A stretch of DNA of 64,000 nucleotides from Paradesertivirga mongoliensis (GTDB taxonomy: Bacteria; Bacteroidota; Bacteroidia; Sphingobacteriales; Sphingobacteriaceae), in NCBI RefSeq assembly GCF_024436395.1, contig NZ_JAFMZO010000003.1:372001-436000 (forward strand). Reading direction: 5' to 3'. Under the pieces are notes generated by a model. It saw nothing but the letters and a program-made list of their open reading frames with translations, did no database searches and was not told where the DNA came from. The translations under genes were made by a program, and so were the position numbers. Of this stretch, positions 17,148-25,424 are shown piece by piece. Each line of letters starts with the position of its first letter. Position 1 is the first letter of the stretch.

Positions 17148-18677
17148 CTATTTATTAAACTTAATAGAAACAACAGACCTCGGAGCCAGAGAAATTATCG
17201 CCGCATTCTTAGTATCACTCAAGACCGGATTTTTAGCCACCATATTCTGACTTTCAGTCGTTTCTACCATTTCAACACTCTTCACTGCTACCGGAAGATT
17301 GATTTTAAGTGAGGGCACAGGCGCCGTACCCTGATTAAGGATGATTACAGTAATATCGTTATCTCCCGCGTAGGCCGTTAACTGAACATTGTTGTTATTA
17401 TTTATATTTCCAATTTGAATGCGCTTTCTTCCTGTTGCGTACTTGGCATAATGCGACATGACATAACCGCGTTTCAGCGTTTCGCCCATCACGGTACCTT
17501 TATCGCCATCGCCCAACATGCTATAGGAACGCTTGAGATACCACCAGAAATATGCATTAAAGTTAGCCTGCATGCAATCGTTAAGTTCTTTAGCAAAAAC
17601 CATAGCTTGATCCCATCCTAGTCCATTGTTGGTCTCGTTCAAAAGATGTTCGGTCATCCATATCTCCTTACCCTTTGCCCGGGCTAAGGGATAGTCTGCC
17701 AATCCTCCACCATATAAATGTCCTCCGGCGATGTCCAAATTATTTACCGCTACTGCATCGTTTAGTACGGGATCAGTATACATCTTTTTAAAATTCACGG
17801 CTTCTGCAGCTAATACTTTCGCTTTAATACCCCCGGCATGGTTTTTAACAAAATCCAGTATTTGTTCAGGAGTCCATTCACATCCATCGTACTCGGGGCT
17901 CCAGTCTGGCTCGTTCTGAATTGAAACAGCTTCAATAGTTATGCCCTGCGCTTTCATGTAGTCGATAAAATCATTGAGATGCTGAACGTAATCGGGATAT
18001 TTCGCAGGTAGAAGGTGTCCATGGAGGTTACTGTTGGTACTCTTCATAGCAGAGGGAGGAGTCCAGGGGCTTGCAAGTATTCTTGCACCTAAGGACTGTG
18101 CTTTTAGCGTTGTAGCTACATCGCGTCCCCAATCCGCTTTATTAGGCCAAATCATAATACGCATCATATTATAACCAAGGCCGCCGGACGAATACATTTT
18201 CTCCACTTCATTCAGCGTCAAAACAGGTGCGGCCCAAACGTTGTTCATTCCGCCGAAGCCTGTTATTTGCTGGTATTGGACTGTGGCAGTCACCGCCACT
18301 TCTTCCGGGGAATGGGTTGTCTGTCTGATGGTGATTTTACTCTTAGCACCGGTACTTTTGTTGGTTAAAAACACTTCCTGTAGCCGTATCTCCGCCAGCA
18401 GGTTAGCGCTATAATCGAAGCTTACAGTGGTGGTGCTGCTAAGGTTTGCGCTCCCCCCGGAGGGATGCGATATGTTTGAAATAAATCCGGATGCGGCGGT
18501 AGAAATTTCCCATTCGGTTAGCGACCACTTAACGGTAAAGCTTGCTTTACCTGCCTGGCTGGGTAGGGTTAATTCCGATTGGGCAAAGCTTGCTGAAGTT
18601 GTTGCTTCTGCCTTATCCTTTTTCTTACAGCCGATGAAAATCAGGATAAAAAATAGAAATGGGTAGAGTATCTTCAT
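17148..18677 (-). CDS. GH30 glucuronoxylanase lipoprotein with BACON domain
   Basis: Endo-xylanase that cuts beta-1,4-xylan near glucuronic acid branches. 509 residues from the ATG at 18677; a GTG 10 codons earlier is less likely. A lipobox (ILIFIGC, Cys17) predicts surface anchoring. A BACON-type beta-sandwich spans about 25-120 (SELTLPSQAG, VFLTNKSTGAKSKITIRQ), then a (beta/alpha)8 barrel with GFGGMNNVWA, ILASPWTPPSAMKS, the acid/base Glu in SIQNEPDWSPEYDGCEWTP (residue 256) and the nucleophile in IWMTEHLLNE (residue 343). A C-terminal beta domain follows. The YDGCEWTP stretch is typical of subfamily 8. The esterase gene downstream is probably in the same transcript. Confidence 0.92.
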   Translation of the reverse strand: MKILYPFLFFILIFIGCKKKDKAEATTSASFAQSELTLPSQAGKASFTVKWSLTEWEISTAASGFISNISHPSGGSANLSSTTTVSFDYSANLLAEIRLQEVFLTNKSTGAKSKITIRQTTHSPEEVAVTATVQYQQITGFGGMNNVWAAPVLTLNEVEKMYSSGGLGYNMMRIMIWPNKADWGRDVATTLKAQSLGARILASPWTPPSAMKSTNSNLHGHLLPAKYPDYVQHLNDFIDYMKAQGITIEAVSIQNEPDWSPEYDGCEWTPEQILDFVKNHAGGIKAKVLAAEAVNFKKMYTDPVLNDAVAVNNLDIAGGHLYGGGLADYPLARAKGKEIWMTEHLLNETNNGLGWDQAMVFAKELNDCMQANFNAYFWWYLKRSYSMLGDGDKGTVMGETLKRGYVMSHYAKYATGRKRIQIGNINNNNNVQLTAYAGDNDITVIILNQGTAPVPSLKINLPVAVKSVEMVETTESQNMVAKNPVLSDTKNAAIISLAPRSVVSIKFNK

Positions 18678-18767
18678 TCGAATGTGTTTAGAAACCGAGG
18701 TATTCACCCGATTTTGGTTTATAATTTAGTACAAGACGATCGGGTTCCCTCAAGCCGGGTTTATAAT

Positions 18768-18790
18768 CTGGGTTGGTGATGCCAACCCAG
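18768..18790. repeat. 9-base-pair hairpin in the GH30 leader
   Basis: CTGGGTTGG, loop TGATG, CCAACCCAG: a perfect stem in the region transcribed before the GH30 gene if its promoter lies further upstream. No T-run follows on either strand, so it does not look like a terminator. A role in leader structure or as an operator is open. Confidence 0.4.
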
Positions 18791-18862
18791 GCTTTGTATT
18801 GTCGCACCTTTTAGCAGGGCGCTTCAAATGTAATCATTGAAAAAAATCGCCGTATTGGTTTA

Positions 18863-18893
18863 GACATTTGTTGCTTTTATTTGCTCAAATGTC
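18863..18893. promoter_or_regulatory. Inverted CATTTG/CAAATG pair upstream of GH30
   Basis: GACATTTG (18863-18870) and CAAATGTC (18886-18893) are perfect 8-base inverted arms, 15 bases apart. The half-site offset is 21 bases, as in the CATTTGT direct repeats before the two Sus operons, and the distance to the gene start (186 bases) is close to that at 36503 (196 bases). It is a candidate site for the same regulator. Confidence 0.45.
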
Positions 18894-18936
18894 ACAGGAC
18901 CCCTAATACCTGGAACGATTATCAGCCTCCAGGGGA

Positions 18937-19275
18937 ATGCTATTCCTTAGTCAGTTCACGGGAAAATTCGAGCAGGAACATTTCGATGCCATTTGGTATC
19001 TACTGAATAATCAGTCCTTAGAGGCGGAAAACTATTTTCAATATAATTTCGTGTTTGAGGGAGACGAGCAGATTGTGGACTATTTGGGTAAATTTGAGAC
19101 TTTACAAAACGACTTTGATGAGATCTGTAAAAGAATATCCATACCGCATCAGCAGCTTCCTCACGAAAATCGCACACAGCACCCTGATTATCGCGATTTG
19201 TATTGCTCTGAAACCAAAGATCTGGTGCAAAGCAAGTTCAGGAAAGACATTGAGCTGCTGGGGTACTCATTTTAG
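18937..19275 (+). pseudogene. Sulfotransferase C-terminal fragment
   Basis: The 112-residue frame reads like the C-terminal half of a PAPS-dependent sulfotransferase: YLGKFETLQNDFDEIC, then LPHENRTQHPDYRDLYCSE and a terminal KDIELLGYSF, the pattern of carbohydrate sulfotransferases of the Sulfotransfer_2 type. The N-terminal part with the PAPS-binding P-loop is missing and the frame is closed by a stop (TAA) just upstream, so the enzyme cannot be functional. I read it as a relic overlapping the upstream region of the GH30 gene rather than a small gene. Confidence 0.6.
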
Positions 19276-19364
19276 AAAGACAATAGGCATTTTAGGTCTC
19301 CATCCATTGCCCAGGGCAACAATTGAACAAGAATTTCGTATATTTATCTATATCCAATAAACTC

Positions 19365-20603
19365 ATGTACTTCCTGTCTGCTAAGCCACTTATTCGTTCA
19401 ATATTCCTTAGAGTTTTTTCTTGTTTTGTTCTTACATGTTTCGTCAACATTTTATCCGCCCAAACTGGAAGTATCTCGGGAAAGCTAAGTAAAGCCGGCG
19501 ACATCCCCCTTAGCCAAACCCATGTGTTTCTGGCTAATACCACTCTTAGCACCCAAACCGACGAGAAAGGCTTCTACTCCTTAAAAAATATCCCGGAGGG
19601 AAATTATATCCTTAGCGCGTTTGTTTGGGGATCTGAACTGTATCAACAGAATATTATGGTACGCTCTGGTAGCATAAACGCAGATATCAGCCTCAAGCCT
19701 ATTACGGCTCTGACCGCGTCTAAAGCCGGAGAAAATGAAAAGAAGAGCGTCGAGCAGTTCTTAAAAACCTTTGGCAAAAGACGTAAAGATGTTAAATTGT
19801 TAAATCCTGCTGCGCTCCGCGTAACAACCAAGGGAACCCTACTGGAGGCCTCTTCAGACGACATCCTTAATCTGCAAAACGATTACTTAGGGTACGAAAC
19901 AAAACTATTGTTAGAAAAATATGTGGAGGAGCTTTCCGTGAACGAAGACCAACCAAACAATGGCCTTGATGGTTACGAGGGTATCATTTCATATGCAGAA
20001 CTTAAAGGCTCTTCAACAGACCAGAAGCGCTGGCAAACTAACCGGTTAAAAGCCTATCAGGGGTCTGCTTTACATTTCTACCGCTCGCTTATCGCCAACG
20101 ATTTAAAGAAACAGGGATTTTCTATCTATCCATTGGTAAGTAAACTAAACAGCAAAAGAGAATCAGATAGTTTAATTAACAGCAAAATTTTATTATTTGA
20201 AAATCCGGCATCGGGCAAGAACAGAAATGATTCCTTAAAATTCTGGAGGGGACAAAGGGAGATTCCAAAGTACAACCATGTGCTGTATCCCGATTCGGTT
20301 AAAACCAGCGAGCTGATAACAAGAGACTCCGCAGGCCTTTATGTTTTAAAGTATCCCTATAAATTGTATGTAAAATACATTCATCCCGATAATGAAATGA
20401 CTGCGATGTCTAACAACGCCTTACTTGATTTTCACAGGTCTGTAAGTGAGTTATCTATAGCGGTGGAGCTTAGGGATCACTCACTTGTAATTGATCAGAA
20501 CGGAAATGTGCTGGAGCCCGAGCGAGTTAAGTATGAAGGCGGCTGGTCTCCTAAGATAGCTGAAATGCTACCCTTAAATTATAATCCGGAAGATTCGCGA
20601 TAG
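19365..20603 (+). CDS. Secreted protein with carboxypeptidase-like regulatory domain
   Basis: 412 residues from the ATG at 19365; the longer frame begins with TTG at 19323 and lacks a sensible signal. A signal peptide (about 1-31, ending ILSA) is followed by a carboxypeptidase-regulatory-like beta-sandwich at about 34-115 (GSISGKLSKAGDIPLSQTHV, DEKGFYSLKNIPEGNYIL). The remaining 300 residues are conserved-looking but I do not recognise a family; no catalytic motif is visible. It precedes the MG2-like/plug gene by 157 bases on the same strand, so they may act together at the outer membrane. The domain usually marks periplasmic or surface proteins in Bacteroidota. Confidence 0.75.
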   Translation: MYFLSAKPLIRSIFLRVFSCFVLTCFVNILSAQTGSISGKLSKAGDIPLSQTHVFLANTTLSTQTDEKGFYSLKNIPEGNYILSAFVWGSELYQQNIMVRSGSINADISLKPITALTASKAGENEKKSVEQFLKTFGKRRKDVKLLNPAALRVTTKGTLLEASSDDILNLQNDYLGYETKLLLEKYVEELSVNEDQPNNGLDGYEGIISYAELKGSSTDQKRWQTNRLKAYQGSALHFYRSLIANDLKKQGFSIYPLVSKLNSKRESDSLINSKILLFENPASGKNRNDSLKFWRGQREIPKYNHVLYPDSVKTSELITRDSAGLYVLKYPYKLYVKYIHPDNEMTAMSNNALLDFHRSVSELSIAVELRDHSLVIDQNGNVLEPERVKYEGGWSPKIAEMLPLNYNPEDSR

Positions 20604-20760
20604 CAGCTCCAGTATATGAAAGATTGAAATAAGATGCCAGGGCTTGTCATACATTACTTCCATTGCTTTGACTAATTGTATCCCCCCCTTTCTATCATTG
20701 TGCGTAAATTTACCTTAGAATAGAACAGCGTCATTTCTAACTTTAATCATATACTCAGCC

Positions 20761-23214
20761 ATGTTAAACATCCTGGCAGCTCTACTTTTTGTAGTCGACA
20801 ACGCCTCTTATCAGCAGCCTAAGGATTCTCTCTCCACCGCGATTAACAAGCTTCAAAAGTACAACTCGCTTAACTCAGTGGAGAAAGTGCACTTGCATAC
20901 AGACCGCCCTTATTATACTATCGGCGACACTATATGGTTTAAAGCGTATACAGTAAGCGGCGAGAAAAATCTGGCTACGAACCTTAGCCGATACCTGTAC
21001 GTAGAGCTTCTTGAAGGCGATACAGTAAAACAATCACTACGCCTACGGTTAAAAAATGGCATGGCCGCCGGAGATCTTATACTATCAGAAGATTGGCTGC
21101 CGGGAAATTACCGTCTGAGGGCCTATACCAATTGGATGCGCAATTTTAATCCCGAACATTTCTTTGAGAAAAGCTTCCTCATATACCAGGAAACAACAGC
21201 CGAAGCACTGACCAGAGAAAAGATTCTGCCCACTTTAGCGGGCAAGGGGAAAAAGATCTCCGGGACCGAAATTCCCGATGTACAGTTTTTCCCCGAAGGT
21301 GGTTCAATGATAGACGGGGTATTGTGCAAAGTAGGATTCAAAATTCTAGGGGCTGACGGGTTGAGCCGCGAAGCAAGCGGATACCTGACGGACGATGCGG
21401 GCAACAACTTAATTGACATTGGATCTGAGTATGCAGGCATGGGCAATTTTAGCTTCATCCCCTCGGCCGGAGCGAAGTACAAAGCTGTTTTAACCTTTAA
21501 AGACGGAAGAAAGCAGTCGTTTGGCCTCCCGGCAGTCAAGAGCGAAGGATATTCTTTAGCGGTGAATAACAGTCGGCCAGACCGAATCATCGCTCATGTG
21601 GCAGCCGCAAAAAACCAAAACAAGGACCCTTCAGAATTAACGTTTCTGGCCTCTTATAACGGAAATGTAGTATATAATACACCTTTTAAGCTCGACAGCA
21701 CCGGCTCGTTTACCATCGCCCTGCCCAAAAAGCAGCTTAGCAGTGGCGTGATGGAGCTAAGCCTGATCGACTCCCGCTCTAGAATACGGGCAGAACGGCT
21801 TGTTTTTATCGCCCCTCCCGCAGGACAGAATCCACTGATAAGCGGCACGAAAGAAAACTACGGTTTAAGGGAAAAAGTAAGCCTGAGCCTGGCTTCCAAT
21901 GATTCTTCGGTTGCTAAGCAGGCCGTACTATCAGTAGCCGTGGTAGATGAAACCGCCGTTCCGTTCGCGGAAGAAAAAGAAGTTTCTATTTTAAGCAGCC
22001 TGCTGCTCAAAACGGATATAAAGGGCCATATCGAAAGCCCGAACTATTATTTTAACAACACCTCGCTTCAAAAAAACAGACACCTGGATAACCTGCTTCT
22101 TACGCAAGGCTGGCGACGATATAATTGGGAAGAGGTGATGTCGGAAACATATACCAAAGCCAGCTATTGGCCGGAAATGGGCCCGGCGATTACCGGGAAG
22201 GTGACCAATACCTGGAAAAAGCCTGTTGCAGGGGCTACTATCGTCGCTTTGCCCGCCAAATCACTGGGCGCGGTTAAACAAGTACTTACCGATAGTCTCG
22301 GACGATTCAATATTAGCTTAGCCGGATTTAGTGATACTAGCAGCTTTGTGGTACAGGCGAAAAATCCTAAGGGAGGTAATTCTTCCTTTCTGGAACTGGA
22401 TAAGACCGGAGCGGCAGGTATTCAAAAACCAGCATCTCCTCTGGCCTCACTCGACGATTTCAACAACCAGGTGGCTTCCTTGCTTGAAAAAAACGCTCCT
22501 GAAAATAGCGCCAGGCTGAGTGCCTTCAACAAAGGTATTATGCTTAATGTCGTAACACTGCAGCAAAAGAAAAAAGCTACGGCGTACATACCTCCCAACT
22601 CATGGAATTTGAACGGGGCTGGTGGTGCCGATAGGGTTGTTTCGGGAGATCGGCTTAAAGTGGGAGGAACTCTTGAGAATGCCTTGTATTCTTTCGTCAG
22701 AGGCTATCAGGGAAATTTCCGCCAATACTCGCGCGGCCAGGAGGGCCTTCTTCGGGTGATTATAGACGGCTCGCCGGTAGATGCTGATCTTATCGAAGCC
22801 ATAGTAGGAAGTTATACATTGGATGATATCGAAAGTATTGAGATTATAAACGGCGGTGGCAGCTATGCATTTGTATACGGAAATTCTTCGCAAGGAATTT
22901 TGCTAATCAACACAAAGCGCGGGAAGTTTGAAATTCAAAGGAAGTTTACACCGGGATTAACTTATTTTATTCCAAAAGCTATCTACAATCATCGGGAGTT
23001 TTATTCTCCGGTTTACAAGGTGGCTCAGCCCGTGAATCAACCAGACTTACGTAAAACCATTTACTGGAATCCGGAGGTACGTACAGATGAAAAGGGAAAA
23101 GCGACTATCGGGTTCTATACCGCCGATTTCAAGGGCACTTATAAGGTAATACTGGAAGGTATAAATGCCGAAGGAATCCCGGTGAGAACCATCACAAGGC
23201 TTAAGATTGAATAA
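20761..23214 (+). CDS. MG2-like/TonB-plug-domain secreted protein
   Basis: Large exported protein, 817 residues, without a TonB barrel. A weak signal peptide (1-19) is followed by a macroglobulin MG2-like domain at about 35-140 (VHLHTDRPYYTIGDTIWFKAY, LPGNYRLRAYTNWMRNFNP), further beta domains including a carboxypeptidase-regulatory-like segment near 480-540 (ITGKVTNTWKKPVAGATIV), and a plug-like domain near 660-725 (LLRVIIDGSPVDADL, DDIESIEIINGG, GILLINTKRG). It is a clear paralogue of the protein at 36860-39232, sharing YRLR-YTNWM-NFNP and the same domain order. Such proteins are common in Bacteroidota near TonB systems, but their role is not established; a surface or periplasmic binding function is inference. 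Confidence 0.78.
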   Translation: MLNILAALLFVVDNASYQQPKDSLSTAINKLQKYNSLNSVEKVHLHTDRPYYTIGDTIWFKAYTVSGEKNLATNLSRYLYVELLEGDTVKQSLRLRLKNGMAAGDLILSEDWLPGNYRLRAYTNWMRNFNPEHFFEKSFLIYQETTAEALTREKILPTLAGKGKKISGTEIPDVQFFPEGGSMIDGVLCKVGFKILGADGLSREASGYLTDDAGNNLIDIGSEYAGMGNFSFIPSAGAKYKAVLTFKDGRKQSFGLPAVKSEGYSLAVNNSRPDRIIAHVAAAKNQNKDPSELTFLASYNGNVVYNTPFKLDSTGSFTIALPKKQLSSGVMELSLIDSRSRIRAERLVFIAPPAGQNPLISGTKENYGLREKVSLSLASNDSSVAKQAVLSVAVVDETAVPFAEEKEVSILSSLLLKTDIKGHIESPNYYFNNTSLQKNRHLDNLLLTQGWRRYNWEEVMSETYTKASYWPEMGPAITGKVTNTWKKPVAGATIVALPAKSLGAVKQVLTDSLGRFNISLAGFSDTSSFVVQAKNPKGGNSSFLELDKTGAAGIQKPASPLASLDDFNNQVASLLEKNAPENSARLSAFNKGIMLNVVTLQQKKKATAYIPPNSWNLNGAGGADRVVSGDRLKVGGTLENALYSFVRGYQGNFRQYSRGQEGLLRVIIDGSPVDADLIEAIVGSYTLDDIESIEIINGGGSYAFVYGNSSQGILLINTKRGKFEIQRKFTPGLTYFIPKAIYNHREFYSPVYKVAQPVNQPDLRKTIYWNPEVRTDEKGKATIGFYTADFKGTYKVILEGINAEGIPVRTITRLKIE

Positions 23215-23372
23215 ACCGCGCCTCATCTGACATAGTTTGGGTTTCGTTCTGATTGCTCTATTAAGGATTATTCAGGCCTTTCCAACTGCTCGATGCCGTT
23301 GCTGATCTGGGTTTGATAAACTTTCAAATCGACATTAAACCTTGCTTTATAAAGGGGGTTTCATAGCCTATA

Positions 23373-23640
23373 TTACTTCTTTAACGACTCGCTTTTTATT
23401 AAATTAATCGTGCAGCCTCCGAAGTCGGCGACCAGCATTCTGGCACCCAGTACGCCCGATAGGCGGCTTGCCTGGTCAACCAGATAGTCTGTTTCATCAC
23501 AACTTACTTCATATAAACTTTTCAAGCCCTCATGCCCCTCGAACAGCTGCCTGCCCACTAGCTTGAAATCGCCCACTGTAATACTCCTCTGCGAGCCAAA
23601 AAAATTCCCCGGTATCAATCGCTAGTTTATAAAGAGCGCC
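23373..23640 (-). pseudogene. galK: Galactokinase C-terminal fragment
   Basis: About 80 residues match the end of galactokinase: VGDFKLVGRQLFEGHEGLKS, LYEVSCDETDYLVDQA, then GVLGARMLVADFGGCTINL. In functional enzymes the last block reads GARMTGAGFGGC, so the substrate/nucleotide loop is already altered. There is no ATG; the frame is bounded upstream by TAG and the remaining 300 residues of the kinase are absent. No galactose gene is nearby. It is a relic trapped between the MG2-like/plug gene and the terminator of the Sus operon. Confidence 0.65.
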
Positions 23641-23714
23641 TAACGTTCTAAGACTACCATTTTGTTTCAGGAAAGGGTTAAGAATGGGAATGGTCGCTGA
23701 ATTCGGTCTTACTA

Positions 23715-23751
23715 GTAAAAAAGAAGCACCCGGAATTGGCGGGTGCTTCTT
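23715..23751 (-). terminator. Rho-independent terminator of the FAS1-Sus operon
   Basis: Perfect 12-base stem (AAGAAGCACCCG, 23721-23732, with 23740-23751), 7-base loop, and a run of six T on the leftward transcript. It lies 18 bases after the stop of the last SusD gene. Confidence 0.85.
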
Positions 23752-23768
23752 AGATATGATAAGTAATT

Positions 23769-25403
23769 TTAGTACGGTCTTTGATTAAGATTAGGATTTA
23801 ATCTTACCTCATTCGCATTGTAAGGCAGATACCAGTAATCCTTATTACTTAAACGGCTTTGCAGATACGCATGTTGAGCAAGGGGTGCACGTCTCTTAAC
23901 GGCGTCTACCAGGTATTGAGTAGATCCCCGATGATTAGCTATGCGCATTAAATCATACCATCTCTGTCCTTCAAAACCCAGTTCAAGACCACGTTCCTGT
24001 AAAATAGCATCTTCAATTTGCTCTATCGTTGAGGTTCCTGTGACTGTAGAGGCAGGCCTGCTTACACGTCCGCGGATATTGTTAAGAACCGACACTGCTT
24101 CAGGCCGTCTGTTTAGTCTGTTTAAAGTTTCCGCGCGTAACAACCAGGTATCGCCCATTCTCATAAATCTGAACTGCCCTTCACTTTCGTAAGGAAGCCT
24201 TACAGAAGGAGGAACATTTACCGTAGAAGGGTTAACCACATCTAGGCCCAACCATTTCCAAACCACCGGGGTAGAACCCGCTTTATTGTAAAAAGGCGCA
24301 CTTCCGGCGAAAGACCTTCCAAATCCCCGATGCATATCGTCGGTAGCGAGAGTGGCTGTTGTAATAGTTGCGGGGATCGTAGGATAGTTAGGATGATAGG
24401 ATTTTATCGCATATAAAGAAGGTGCGATAAGATGCTTTCCGCCTGAAGCAGCATCGTTAGACATTAATGGCATAAACGGAGCTAATTCTCTTGAATCATA
24501 CCTAAACCCGATTTCAAATAAATACTCCTGAAAAATCTGGGAAGGCTCACGGAAAATATTGAACCAGCTCGCATTCGCAAAAAAGTTTTGAGGATTATGG
24601 TAATACATACCGTTTTGATCCGACAGAGTGTACATGGCATCCAGGGCTGCCATCGCATCCGTATATTTATTTCGCCATAAATAAACATGAGCCATCAGAG
24701 AATATACGTCTCCTTTTTTAGCCCGCATCCGGTTATTTTCACCACTTTCCCTAAAGCCGATATCAAAGGTATTAAGCACCAGATGTAAACGGGGAGTATG
24801 GATCAGCGCGAACTTAAGATCGGCTTCCACACTATCCAGAACGATGTTTCCATCGGTGGCAGCTAAATACTGAACATCCGAAATATCCTTGATGCTGTTA
24901 CGGATCAAAGGCACATCTTTAAAATTACGCACCAAGTGAAAATACGCCAGCGAGCGTACAAATTTAGCTTCGCCGGTTAGCTGCATCATGGTTCTATAGT
25001 TAAAATATGTAGAATCTTTAGGCACGCGCGGAAGATTCTCGATGGCATAATTCGCACGGTTAATGGCATCGTAATATGCGCTCCAGTTCGTGTAGCGATT
25101 GCCCGGCGTTACTTTGTGTTCAGCAAGTTCCAGTATATCTTTATCAGCACCTGTGCCCGGCTCCATCCAATCCGCACGTGTTTCACCCAATACGATAAGA
25201 GGTTCTACAATATTCTGCAAAGACCCGTATACGCCCCTCATCATAAAATCCGCATCCCAGAAATTTTCTAAGAAGTCTTTGTCCTTGGTCATTTCCTTAG
25301 GCTCTACCTCGAGGAAATTACAGGATAAATTAAGCCCCAACAGACATGTTCCCAAAAAGATCGCAGAGCTGCGGTATATCGTTCCGATTTTAAAAATCTT
25401 CAT
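23769..25403 (-). CDS. SusD/RagB-family surface lipoprotein
   Basis: Outer-surface glycan-capture partner of the adjacent SusC, 544 residues. Signal peptide with lipobox LLGLNLSC (Cys28). The N-terminus carries the SusD start pattern FLEVEPKEMTKDKDFLENFWDADFMMRGVYGSL and the tetratricopeptide-like helices (YFHLVRNFKDVPLI, AHVYLWRNKYTDAM). The C-terminus has the family signature ILQERGLELGFEGQRWYDLMRIANHRG and the closing YNANEVRLNPNLNQRPY. Last gene of the six-gene operon, 21 bases after its SusC. The ligand is unknown. Confidence 0.95.
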   Translation of the reverse strand: MKIFKIGTIYRSSAIFLGTCLLGLNLSCNFLEVEPKEMTKDKDFLENFWDADFMMRGVYGSLQNIVEPLIVLGETRADWMEPGTGADKDILELAEHKVTPGNRYTNWSAYYDAINRANYAIENLPRVPKDSTYFNYRTMMQLTGEAKFVRSLAYFHLVRNFKDVPLIRNSIKDISDVQYLAATDGNIVLDSVEADLKFALIHTPRLHLVLNTFDIGFRESGENNRMRAKKGDVYSLMAHVYLWRNKYTDAMAALDAMYTLSDQNGMYYHNPQNFFANASWFNIFREPSQIFQEYLFEIGFRYDSRELAPFMPLMSNDAASGGKHLIAPSLYAIKSYHPNYPTIPATITTATLATDDMHRGFGRSFAGSAPFYNKAGSTPVVWKWLGLDVVNPSTVNVPPSVRLPYESEGQFRFMRMGDTWLLRAETLNRLNRRPEAVSVLNNIRGRVSRPASTVTGTSTIEQIEDAILQERGLELGFEGQRWYDLMRIANHRGSTQYLVDAVKRRAPLAQHAYLQSRLSNKDYWYLPYNANEVRLNPNLNQRPY

Positions 25404-25424
25404 TTTATTAGAATTTAATATTAA

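Noticed and set aside
21123..21590. 155-codon frame antisense to the MG2-like/plug gene
   Set aside because: Shadow of a long coding frame with clear domains; no start context or family match.
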